From: Myxococcales bacterium
GTDB taxonomy: Bacteria > Myxococcota_A > Polyangia > Haliangiales > Haliangiaceae
NCBI GenBank assembly: GCA_016717005.1
Contig: JADJUF010000027.1
Location: forward strand, 1 to 64,000
DNA length: 64,000 nt
Reading direction: 5' to 3'
Part shown: piece by piece, positions 29,346-36,958 of the stretch
Layout of the letters: every line of letters begins with the position of its first letter
Position numbering within the stretch: the first letter of the stretch is position 1
Program-made: the position numbers and the translations under genes
Notes under the pieces: model-generated
Database searches by the model: none
What the model was told of the DNA's origin: nothing
Seen by the model: only the letters and a program-made list of their open reading frames with translations

Positions 29346-30239
29346 GTGAGCGAGTCCCTGTACCAGATCCTGGGCGTGGCCAAGGACGCCTCGGTCGACG
29401 CGGTCCGCGCGGCCTACCGCGTGCTGGCGCGCAAGCACCACCCCGACGTCAACCCCGGCGACGCCAAGGCCGAGGCCCGGTTCAAGCAGGTCGCGGCCGC
29501 CTACGAGGTGCTGTCGGACCCGAAGAAGCGCGCCGCCTACGACGAGTTCGGCGAGGCCTCGCTCGCGGGCGGGTTCGACCCCGACAAGGCCCGCGAGTAC
29601 ACGCGCTGGCAGCGCGCGCGGCAGCAGCGGGCCGCGCAGTTCGAGCCGGGGCCGCGCGAGTTCGATTTCGGCGAGATGTTCGGGCGCGGGCGCCCGCGCG
29701 GGCCGCGCCGGGGCGCCGACGTCTACGCGACCGTGCCGATGGACCTGCGCCAGGCGATCGAGGGCGCCGAGATCGGCTTCGAGGTGCCGGGGCAGGGCAC
29801 GGTCCGGGTGCGGGTGCCGCCCGGCGCCGACACCGGCTCGGTCATCCGCCTGGCCGGCAAGGGTTCGCCCGGGGAGCCCGGCGCGCCGGCGGGCGACCTG
29901 GTGATCGAGATGGTCGTGGCGCCGCACCCGCTGCTCCGCCGCGACGGGCTCGACCTGCACCTGACGCTGCCGGTGGATCTCGACGAGGCCTACAACGGCG
30001 GCACGGTCGAGGTGCCGACCTTCGACGGGCCGGTCATGCTGAAGGTGCCGCCGCGGTCGCAGTCGGGCGCGAAGCTGCGGCTGCGCGGCAAGGGCGTGCC
30101 GCGCAAGGGCGCGCGCGGCGATCTGATCGTCGAGCTGGCCGTGCGGCTGCCCGACCAGGTCGACGACGCGCTCGCCGAGGCGGCGCGCGTCGCCAAGGCC
30201 GCCTACGACCGGCCGGTCCGCCAGGGGCTGACGCTATGA
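29346..30239 (+). CDS. cbpA: DnaJ-family co-chaperone CbpA
   Basis: 297 residues from GTG 29346. J-domain at 1-68 with the HPD motif in RKHHPDVNPGD; there is no Cys-rich zinc domain, and two C-terminal beta-domains follow (VYATVPMDLRQAIEGAEIGF; LTLPVDLDEAYNGGTVEVPT). This is the CbpA/type II Hsp40 layout. It stimulates DnaK. A short Phe/Gly-Arg region (about 95-120) links the parts. Its stop overlaps the start of cbpM as ATGA, the usual cbpA-cbpM pair. Confidence 0.94.
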   Translation: MSESLYQILGVAKDASVDAVRAAYRVLARKHHPDVNPGDAKAEARFKQVAAAYEVLSDPKKRAAYDEFGEASLAGGFDPDKAREYTRWQRARQQRAAQFEPGPREFDFGEMFGRGRPRGPRRGADVYATVPMDLRQAIEGAEIGFEVPGQGTVRVRVPPGADTGSVIRLAGKGSPGEPGAPAGDLVIEMVVAPHPLLRRDGLDLHLTLPVDLDEAYNGGTVEVPTFDGPVMLKVPPRSQSGAKLRLRGKGVPRKGARGDLIVELAVRLPDQVDDALAEAARVAKAAYDRPVRQGLTL

Positions 30240-30505
30240 CCTCGCGATGCACCTACGCGGCCCTGGTCGAGGTGGTCGACGGCGACACCGAGCTGATCGC
30301 GCGCCTGGTCGAGGAGGGCGTGATCGTGGTGCGCGACGACGACCTGGCGATCGTCGACGTCGACGTCGTGCTGGTCGCGCGCACGCTGTGGCGCGATCTG
30401 GCGCTCGACTGGCCGGGGATCGCGGTGATCCTGCGCCTGCGCGAGCAGCTGGCCCGGGCCCAGGCCCGCGTCGCCGAGCTCGAGGACCAGCTGGCGGAGC
30501 GCTAG
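30236..30505 (+). CDS. cbpM: Chaperone modulator CbpM-like
   Basis: 89 residues from ATG 30236. MerR-like small helical protein: LVEEGVIVV, then DVVLVARTLWRDLALDWPGIAVILRLREQLARA and a coiled-coil end. CbpM binds the J-domain of CbpA and blocks its activity. The position directly after cbpA with ATGA overlap supports the call. Its TAG stop shares its last base with the left end of the palindromic element at 30505. Confidence 0.87.
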   Translation: MTSRCTYAALVEVVDGDTELIARLVEEGVIVVRDDDLAIVDVDVVLVARTLWRDLALDWPGIAVILRLREQLARAQARVAELEDQLAER

Positions 30506-30664
30506 TACCTCGCCGCAGTGGATCTGACCGGTTGCGGGCGTCGAGGCGCGCCGAGCGCAAGGCGAACCGACGACGGGCTCCTCGCTGGAACTCGAGGAGG
30601 TTCAACGCAGCGATCGGCGATGGATCGGCGTCCTCAACCGGTCAAATTCATTGCGGCGAGGTAC
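30505..30664. mobile_element. 160-bp near-palindromic element with 30-bp terminal inverted repeats (MITE-like)
   Basis: The ends 30505-30534 and 30635-30664 are inverted copies with 27 of 30 bases matching (outer part GTACCTCGCCGCA, inner part TGACCGGTTG). The middle also pairs imperfectly and has an inner stem CTCCTCG/CGAGGAG. Each end carries GTAC, which could be a 4-bp target duplication or part of the repeat. It encodes nothing and lies between the stop of cbpM and the stop of a small minus-strand gene. It may act as a hairpin terminator for both. No second copy was seen in this window. Confidence 0.75.
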
Positions 30665-30668
30665 CAGG

Positions 30669-30851
30669 TCACTTCGCCGGCTTGCTGATCCGCCCCGAGA
30701 CCCGCTCGGTCGGGGCGTCGCGGGTCGTGCTCGACGCCGCGGTCAGGCGCTGCAGCGCCGCGCTCGCCACCGCCGACCGGCGCCCGGCCGGCACCTTGAC
30801 CAACACGGCGGCGATCGCCGCGATCGCGAGCTCCTCGTCCCGACTGTACAT
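30669..30851 (-). CDS. Small hypothetical protein (60 aa)
   Basis: 60 residues from ATG 30851: a short acidic start (MYSRDEE), a hydrophobic helix LAIAAIAAVLVKVPAG, and a Ser/Thr/Arg-rich C-terminus. The helix with a following RRSAVASAALQRL could be amphipathic rather than membrane-spanning. Only a weak ribosome-binding site (GGCTGGGA) precedes it. It sits 38 bp downstream of the murein endopeptidase gene on the same strand. No family is recognised, and it may not be a true gene. Confidence 0.4.
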   Translation of the reverse strand: MYSRDEELAIAAIAAVLVKVPAGRRSAVASAALQRLTAASSTTRDAPTERVSGRISKPAK

Positions 30852-30889
30852 GGTCCCAGCCTACACCCGAGGCGGGCGCCTGCGGGCCA

Positions 30890-31786
30890 TCACTCGCAGC
30901 CGGCGTCGCCGGGCGGGCACTGGATGCGGACGTGGAAGTGGTCGTCGTGGTAGCGCTCGTGCCGGACCAGGCCGGTGCCGCCCTTGCCGTCGGGGTACTG
31001 GAACAGGCGGTCGAGGTAGCTGGCGCTGACGCCGCGGCCCTTGGCCCACTCGTACAGCACGCCCTGGAGCTCGTAGTCGAGGAAGATCGCCGACACGCCG
31101 CCGCGGTCGTCGGCGGTGCGGGCGAACGACACCAGCAGGTCCCAGGTCGCGGGTAGGTCGAGGTTGGCCTTGGTCCCGGCGACGAACTGCGCCGGGTAGC
31201 CGGCCGGCACCCGCTTGAAGAAGAAGCCGACGTCGACGTCGCGGCCCGACTGGTGCGAGTGGTGCTCGGTGATCTTGCCGCCGCGCCGGGCCGACAGGTC
31301 GCCGATGGCCAGGGTGTGGAGCTTGCCGTGGTCGGCGCGGACGGCCTTGACCGAGTCGCGGACCAGATCGACCAGGCGCCGGGTGCCGTACGACCGCTCG
31401 GGCCGACGGATCAGGTAGCCCTTGCCGGCCGCGAGCCGGGCCGGGCGCTTGAGCGAGCCGCGCCACGGCTTGCCCACGCTCTGGCCGGTGACCGGCGCCA
31501 CCTCGGTCGCGCGCGCGACCCGGACCGTGGGCGTGGCGGCGGGCCGGGCGGCGCGGGCCTTGCGTCCGCACACCGGCACCGCCAGGGTCTGTCCGCTCTG
31601 GATGCGGGTCGAGCGCAGCCGGTTCTGCTGCTGCACCGCCTCGACCGAGCAGTCGTAGCGGCGGGCGATCGCGCCGAGCGTGTCGCCGGGCGCGACCTTG
31701 ACGTGCGCCGCGATCTCGGCGCGCGCGGGCGTGGCGGTGAGCGCGGCCGCGAGCGCGAGCGCGGCGATGACGAGCTGATGACGCAC
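30890..31786 (-). CDS. LysM-containing penicillin-insensitive murein endopeptidase (MepA family)
   Basis: 298 residues from ATG 31786. Signal peptide about 1-23 (ATPARA). LysM at about 29-72 (VAPGDTLGAIARRYDCSVEAV). The M74 peptidase domain at about 105-298 shows GKGYLIRRPERSYGTRRLV, the zinc site TEHHSHQSGRDVDVGFFF and DDHFHVRIQCPPG. These enzymes cleave D-Ala-meso-DAP cross-links in the periplasm. LysM should hold it on glycan strands; MepA of E. coli lacks LysM, so this is a composite form. Confidence 0.92.
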   Translation of the reverse strand: MRHQLVIAALALAAALTATPARAEIAAHVKVAPGDTLGAIARRYDCSVEAVQQQNRLRSTRIQSGQTLAVPVCGRKARAARPAATPTVRVARATEVAPVTGQSVGKPWRGSLKRPARLAAGKGYLIRRPERSYGTRRLVDLVRDSVKAVRADHGKLHTLAIGDLSARRGGKITEHHSHQSGRDVDVGFFFKRVPAGYPAQFVAGTKANLDLPATWDLLVSFARTADDRGGVSAIFLDYELQGVLYEWAKGRGVSASYLDRLFQYPDGKGGTGLVRHERYHDDHFHVRIQCPPGDAGCE

Positions 31787-31838
31787 GAGGCCTCCCTGGA
31801 CCGACGATCGTGACCCGGCGCTGCCGCCCGGGCCAAGT

Positions 31839-32888
31839 TTATTTCGCGGTCGCGGCGCAGCGCGCGCGGATCTTCGCCAGCGCCGGCGCGAGGTCGTCGT
31901 CGAGGGGCTTGGTGAAGTCGCCGCCGCCGACCGCGCGCGCGGCCTTGATCATCGGGCGCGCGCCACCGCAGGCCGCGACCACGTCACCGAACTTGGCGTA
32001 GCTCGCCTGGTAGACCCGCAGCTCGATCAGGTTGGCGTTGTTGAGCGTCCGCCACATGCCCAGGTCGACCCGCAGCGCCTCGAGCAGGCGCGCCTTCTCG
32101 GCGAGCTTGGCGGCGCGCGGGCGATCGCTGGCGTAGAGCGCCTCGAGCGCCTTGAACGTCACCAGCTGGCGCGCGACCCGGGTCCGGCGCCAGTCCTGGA
32201 CCTCGAGCCACAGCCGCTCCTCGTCGGAGCCGGGCCCGAACCGCGCGCCCAGCCACTCGACCGTGAGCGCGTCGCCGATGGCCTCGGCCAGGCCCTCGTT
32301 GAAGTACGGCTGGTCGGGGATGAACACGGTCGCGTGCACCGACTCGTGCAGGAGCACGTTCGCCAGCTCGGCGTAGGGCGCGACGTCGGCGTCGAGCATC
32401 GACGACACCACCGGATCGGGGAACCAGCCGCCGGTCGAGTAGGCCCCGGCCGGGCGCGCCATCGCGTCCCAGCCGGCCTGCTTCAGGCGCTCGCGGTGGG
32501 CGATGGCGTCGTCGCGATCGAACCAGCCCAGGCCGGTGAAGCAGCCGGCGATCGGGAAGCACCAGCGCGGCGACTGGAACGCCAGCGGCTTCGACGCGCC
32601 GACGAACCACACCGCCGCGCCCTCCGGCACGTCGACGTAGGTGCGGTAGTTCTTGCGGGTGTTGAGGCCGGCGTCGGCGCCGAACGCCTTGATGCCAGCG
32701 ATCTCGGCCAGGCGCAGGCGGATCTCGACCGGGACCTCGGGGTCGTCGATCACGTCGTCGATCGGGCGCGCGCGCCGCAGCAGATCGAGCTGTCCGTGGA
32801 CCGCCTGCCCGAGGTAGGCCGGCATCTCGCAGGCGGCCAGCGCGGTCAGCGCCAGCGTCGCCGCGGCCGCCCGGGCGGCGCGGCTCAC
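31839..32888 (-). CDS. Predicted lipoprotein aminopeptidase (COG4324 family)
   Basis: 349 residues from GTG 32888, overlapping the HIT gene stop as GTGA. A lipoprotein signal ends LAAC. The zinc-metalloprotease motif HESVHATVF is followed 20 residues later by NEGLAEAIGD, providing the third ligand. Other family features are NTRKNYRTYVDVPEG, CFPIAGCFTGLGWFDR and AYSTGGWFPDPVVSSML. The proteins are annotated as predicted aminopeptidases, but their substrate is not established. Likely anchored at the periplasmic face of a membrane. Confidence 0.85.
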   Translation of the reverse strand: MSRAARAAAATLALTALAACEMPAYLGQAVHGQLDLLRRARPIDDVIDDPEVPVEIRLRLAEIAGIKAFGADAGLNTRKNYRTYVDVPEGAAVWFVGASKPLAFQSPRWCFPIAGCFTGLGWFDRDDAIAHRERLKQAGWDAMARPAGAYSTGGWFPDPVVSSMLDADVAPYAELANVLLHESVHATVFIPDQPYFNEGLAEAIGDALTVEWLGARFGPGSDEERLWLEVQDWRRTRVARQLVTFKALEALYASDRPRAAKLAEKARLLEALRVDLGMWRTLNNANLIELRVYQASYAKFGDVVAACGGARPMIKAARAVGGGDFTKPLDDDLAPALAKIRARCAATAK

Positions 32889-33304
32889 GCGACCGCCGCG
32901 GCGATCGCCGCCGCCAGGGCCGCGCCGTCGTCGAGCGTGCCGGTCTTCCAGCCGATCCCGAGGCCGCCGCCGCCGCTGGCGTCGTCGAAGCGCGGGATGA
33001 TGTGGAAGTGGACGTGGAACACGGCCTGGTGCGCCAGCGGGCCATTGTTCTGCAGCACGTTGAACGCGGTCGCGCCCGACGCCCGCAGCACCGCCCGGGC
33101 GATGCGCGGCAGCACCCGCCCGACCGCCGCGGCGGCGTCGTCGGACAGCTGGTCGAGCGTCGCGGCCGGCTCCTTGGGGATGACCAGCGTGTGGCCCCGG
33201 GCCAGCGGGAAGATGTCGAGGAACGCCAGCACGTGCGCGTCCTCGTAGACGCGGTGGCACGGAATCTCACCGCGCAAGATCCGGGCGAAGATCGTCTCGC
33301 TCAT
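32885..33304 (-). CDS. HIT family nucleotide hydrolase
   Basis: 139 residues from ATG 33304. Histidine triad motif HVHFHIIPR near 100, with ETIFARILRGEIPCHRVYED at the start and LAFLDIFPLARGHTLVIPKE. Hint-type proteins hydrolyse adenosine phosphoramidates or related nucleotides. The frame stays open upstream, but the Arg-rich extension there is not family-like. Coupled to the aminopeptidase gene by GTGA overlap. The 187 bp upstream, to the response-regulator stop, holds no gene that I can see. Confidence 0.93.
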   Translation of the reverse strand: MSETIFARILRGEIPCHRVYEDAHVLAFLDIFPLARGHTLVIPKEPAATLDQLSDDAAAAVGRVLPRIARAVLRASGATAFNVLQNNGPLAHQAVFHVHFHIIPRFDDASGGGGLGIGWKTGTLDDGAALAAAIAAAVA

Positions 33305-33491
33305 CGACGCGATGGTGCCCCCACGCGCCCGCGAACGCAAAGCGCCCGCGTCAGTCCTCGACGACGCCGCGCGCGCGCTCGCCCGCGCCGGTGGTCCACG
33401 GCCCGGCCGCCACCGCCGCGCTGGCGACGCCCGCGGCGACGGGCCGGCGCTGACGCGAGGTCGACGCCGGGGCATGGCCCGGCTCGCTGGG

Positions 33492-34208
33492 TCACGGATC
33501 GAAGCGGTAGCCGGAGCCGCGGATCGTCACGAAGTGGCGCGGGCGCTCGGGGTCGATCTCGAGGCGCTTGCGCAGCTGGCCGACGAAGTTGTCGATCGTG
33601 CGCGGGGTGCCGGCGGTCTGGCCCCAGACCGACGCGAGCAGGTGCTGGCGCGACGCCGCCTGGGTCGGGTGGCGGACGAAGAACAGGAGCAGCTCGAACT
33701 CGAGGTGGGTCAGCTTGACCACCTCGCCGGCGCGGACGACGGTGCGCTGCTGCGGATCGACGACGACGTCGGCGAACCGGATCGTCGACGCCGGCTGCCC
33801 GGGCGCGGCCACCGGGGGCGGGACCGCCTGCGCCCGCCGCAGCACGGCGTCGACCCGGGCCAGGAGCTCGGCCAGCGCGAACGGCTTGGTGACGTAGTCG
33901 TCGGCGCCGAGCCGCAGGGCCGCGACCTTGTCGTACTCGCCGTCGCGGGCCGACAGCACGATCACCGGCACGAAGTTGTCGGCGCCGCGCAGGGCCGCCA
34001 GCACGTCGAGGCCGTTCTTGCGCGGCAGGTTGATGTCGAGCAGCACCAGGTCGAAGGCCTGCTCGGCGATCGCCTCGAGCGCGACCTCGCCGTCGCCGGC
34101 GACGGTGGCGTGGTGGCCCGCCAGGCGCAGGTTGAGCGACAGGCCGGTGGCGATGGCCTCGTCGTCCTCGACCACCAGGATCTCGCGGCCGGACACGTCG
34201 GGCTTCAT
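33492..34208 (-). CDS. OmpR-family response regulator
   Basis: 238 residues from ATG 34208. Receiver domain 1-125 with acidic pair VVEDDE, phosphoacceptor Asp in LVLLDINLP and Lys in DDYVTKPF; winged-helix domain in the last 100 residues (LTHLEFELLLFFVRHP, TIDNFVGQLRKRLEIDP, TIRGSGYRFDP). Its ATG overlaps the stop of the sensor kinase, so the pair forms a classical two-component system with sensor first. Targets unknown. Confidence 0.94.
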   Translation of the reverse strand: MKPDVSGREILVVEDDEAIATGLSLNLRLAGHHATVAGDGEVALEAIAEQAFDLVLLDINLPRKNGLDVLAALRGADNFVPVIVLSARDGEYDKVAALRLGADDYVTKPFALAELLARVDAVLRRAQAVPPPVAAPGQPASTIRFADVVVDPQQRTVVRAGEVVKLTHLEFELLLFFVRHPTQAASRQHLLASVWGQTAGTPRTIDNFVGQLRKRLEIDPERPRHFVTIRGSGYRFDP

Positions 34209-35158
34209 CGGGGCTCCGTGGCGATGGCCAGCGCGGACGCGGCGGCCGGGACCGGCGCGCGCCGCGGCAGCACCAGCCGGAACGTCGAGCCGCGGCCGGG
34301 CTCGGACATGACCTCGATCTTGCCCTTGTGGGCCCGGACGATCGCCTTGACGATCGCCAGCCCGAGCCCGACGCCGGGCGCCTGCTGCTCGAGCGCCGCC
34401 TTGCCGCGGACGAAGCCGTCGAACAGCTCGGTGCGCTCGGCGGGATCGATGCCGATGCCGTTGTCGGTGACGTCGAGCTCGACCCGCCGGCCGCTGGCGC
34501 GCGCGACCACCCGGATCTGCTTGTCGTCGCCGCTGTACTTCCAGGCGTTGACCAGCAGGTTGACCAGCGCCCGCACCAGGGTCTCGCGATCGCCGTGGAT
34601 GATCGCGCCGTCCTCGAGGTCGAGGGCGATCGGCGTCGGCTTGGTGGCGGTGACGGCGTCGAACGCGGCGACCGCCTCGGTGACCAGCTCGGTGACCGGC
34701 ACCGACGCCATCGTGAAGGCGTGGCGGCCCGACTGGATCCGCGACAGATCGAGCGTGCGGACCAGCAGGCTGTCGAGCCGCTTGACCTCGCGCGCGAGCA
34801 GGCGCGCGACCTGCGTGCGCTCGGCCTCGGTGAGCTTGCCCTCGGCCAGCGGCTCGAGCAGGAGGCGGATCGAGGTCAGCGGCGTGCGCAGCTCGTGCGA
34901 GACCGACGAGAAGAAGTCGTTCTGGACCCGGGCCAGCGACGCGCCCTTGCCGACGAAGATCGACACCAGGATGTAGCCGGTGACCGCGGTCATGCAGAAC
35001 ACCAGCACCAGCACGCCGGTGAAGATCGACACCGACGAGCTGCCGATGGCCAGCAGGACGACGCCCAGCGCCGAGATCAGGATCGTCGGCACCAGCACGA
35101 CCAGCATCAGGATCAGCTGGGCCCGGCGGAGCTGGATGATGGCCGGCGGGAAGCGCAC
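34205..35158 (-). CDS. Sensor histidine kinase
   Basis: 317 residues from GTG 35158. Two transmembrane helices lie close together (about 10-38 and 45-68) with almost no periplasmic loop, so it probably senses within the membrane or the cytoplasm. HisKA: FFSSVSHELRTPLTSIRLLL; ATPase boxes: NLLVNAWKYSG, VTDNGIGID, VGLGLAIVKAIVRAHKG. No HAMP or PAS domain is evident. Overlaps the response regulator start. Divergent from the lipoprotein gene at 35198, 39 bp between starts. Confidence 0.93.
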   Translation of the reverse strand: MRFPPAIIQLRRAQLILMLVVLVPTILISALGVVLLAIGSSSVSIFTGVLVLVFCMTAVTGYILVSIFVGKGASLARVQNDFFSSVSHELRTPLTSIRLLLEPLAEGKLTEAERTQVARLLAREVKRLDSLLVRTLDLSRIQSGRHAFTMASVPVTELVTEAVAAFDAVTATKPTPIALDLEDGAIIHGDRETLVRALVNLLVNAWKYSGDDKQIRVVARASGRRVELDVTDNGIGIDPAERTELFDGFVRGKAALEQQAPGVGLGLAIVKAIVRAHKGKIEVMSEPGRGSTFRLVLPRRAPVPAAASALAIATEPR

Positions 35159-35197
35159 TTGCGCGCACTATGCCACGCGCGCCGTGTAAGGTGCGCT

Positions 35198-36823
35198 GTG
35201 GCCGTCTGTCGCCCCGGCACGATCGCGATCGCGGTGGTCGGGGCGTGCGCGGCGCCGCCGGCCGCGCCGAGCGGGGTGCCCGTGACCGTGGTCGACGGCT
35301 ACGACTGGTCGCTGCCGCCCGGGCTCGGCCCGGTGCGCGCCGGCGGCTTCTACGGCGATCAGCTCGCGCCCGAGCTCGGCGTCGACGTGCGCGTGCTCGA
35401 TCTGACCTGGCGCCAGCTCGAGCCGACCGAGGGGGCGCTGCGGCGCGACACCTACGGCCAGGCCCAGGGCCTCGACTTCTCGTCCTGGGACGACCAGCGC
35501 GCGGACGGCGGCCGCTACTGGCTGCGCCTGTGGCTGACCGGGGTCGACTGGGCCCCGGCCTGGCTGCCGGCCGCGTGCGGCGTGGCGCCGATCCCGGGCG
35601 TCGACGACGACGGCCAGGCCCACCTGCCGCTGTGGGATCCGTGCGTGTGGGGCAAGGCCCGGGCGCTCTACGCGCGCGTGCTGGGCGACGCCGGCGTGGC
35701 CGCGGATCCCGACCTGGTGCTGGCCTACGTGCCGGGCGGGTTCACCTGGTCGGACTTCGACTTCGGGCCGATCGAGCGCGCGGTCGACGCGGGCCTGGCG
35801 CCCGAGGTCGTGGCGGCGTGGACCCGCACGATGGCCGCCGACCTCGCGGCCATCGCCGGGGCCGACGTCGGCAAGCTCACCTACACCGGCGAGGATTATC
35901 CGTCCGAGCGGCTGGGGGCCGTCGACGACCTCCTGGCCGCGGGCGTCGTCGCCGCCGGGCTCGGCGTCCGCAGCGCGCGCACCGAGCTGGCCAACTACCA
36001 CCTCGCCGCCGCGCCGGCCTGGGGCGCGCGGATCGCCGCGGACGGCCACGTCGTCGTCGACGCGGCCGCCACCGCCGGCCGGGTCCGCGCGGTCGAGCAC
36101 GAGTGCTACGACGCCTGCGGCTTCGCCGTGGCCGACCGCGACGAGCTCGAGTACGCGATCCGCACGTCGAACTGGAAGGCGCTGGCCCTGGGCGCGCAGT
36201 GGATGTACGTGGCGCCGGTCGACAGCCACCTCGAGGACTACGCCGGGCACTGGCGCTGGGTCCGGGCCGAGCTGGGGCGGACCGCGGCCGACGCCTTCGA
36301 CGGCTGGGTGGTGCTGCGCGAGGCCGAGGACCGCGCCTGGGCCGACGACGCCACCGTCACCTGGGCGCGGCGGCCGTGGGTGGTCAACCTCGAGCGGTTC
36401 GTGGTCCAGCGCGAGGTCGCCCCCGACGGCGTCAGCGCCCGCGGCACCGAGCTACGGCGCGGCGTGCTCGACGCGCGCGACGGCACCGCCTACGAGGGCC
36501 GCCGCACCACCGCCGCGACCGGCGGGCGGGCGCTCTACTTCGCGGTCGATCGGCGCTGGCTGGCCGGCGACCGCGCGGTCGAGGTCCAGGTGACGTTCCT
36601 CGACGACGGCTGCGGCGGCTGGACGCTGCGCTACGCCACCGCCGCCGGCGTCGGCGAGGCGCCGGTGGTCGCGTGCGGCGACACCGGCGTCGTCCGCACC
36701 GCCCGGATCCGCCTGCCGCGGGCGCGGTTCGCCGGCCTCCTGCCCGGCGCCACCGACCTCGCGGTCGTGCGCGCCGGCGACGCCGACGTCGAGGTCCGCT
36801 ACCTGCGCGTCGTCCGCGAGTGA
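35198..36823 (+). CDS. Putative glycoside-hydrolase-like lipoprotein
   Basis: 541 residues from GTG 35198. A lipoprotein signal ends VVGAC. Residues about 30-370 resemble a TIM-barrel of beta-galactosidase/GH42-type proteins: VRVLDLTWRQLEPTEGAL, RYWLRLWLTGVDWAPAWLP, KLTYTGEDYPSERLG and LALGAQWMYVAP. A beta-rich C-terminal segment follows (about 400-541; WTLRYATAAG, ARFAGLLPGATDLAVVR). No standard catalytic pair can be assigned with confidence. Surface or periplasmic. An independent transcription unit, divergent from the two-component operon. Confidence 0.6.
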   Translation: MAVCRPGTIAIAVVGACAAPPAAPSGVPVTVVDGYDWSLPPGLGPVRAGGFYGDQLAPELGVDVRVLDLTWRQLEPTEGALRRDTYGQAQGLDFSSWDDQRADGGRYWLRLWLTGVDWAPAWLPAACGVAPIPGVDDDGQAHLPLWDPCVWGKARALYARVLGDAGVAADPDLVLAYVPGGFTWSDFDFGPIERAVDAGLAPEVVAAWTRTMAADLAAIAGADVGKLTYTGEDYPSERLGAVDDLLAAGVVAAGLGVRSARTELANYHLAAAPAWGARIAADGHVVVDAAATAGRVRAVEHECYDACGFAVADRDELEYAIRTSNWKALALGAQWMYVAPVDSHLEDYAGHWRWVRAELGRTAADAFDGWVVLREAEDRAWADDATVTWARRPWVVNLERFVVQREVAPDGVSARGTELRRGVLDARDGTAYEGRRTTAATGGRALYFAVDRRWLAGDRAVEVQVTFLDDGCGGWTLRYATAAGVGEAPVVACGDTGVVRTARIRLPRARFAGLLPGATDLAVVRAGDADVEVRYLRVVRE

Positions 36824-36958
36824 GCGCTCACCTGGGCGATCGCGATCGGCACAGCCGTGTGCGCGCGGTCGAGGCGCACCGGCGCCGGTTCCCGGGTGTC
36901 CCGGGCGACGACGCAGCGCCGGTCGCGCGACGCCGGCGCCCCTGGGGCCGCGCGGCGA

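Noticed and set aside
33305..33491. Possible small gene between HIT and response regulator
   Set aside because: Open frames there are short and Arg-rich with no ribosome site.
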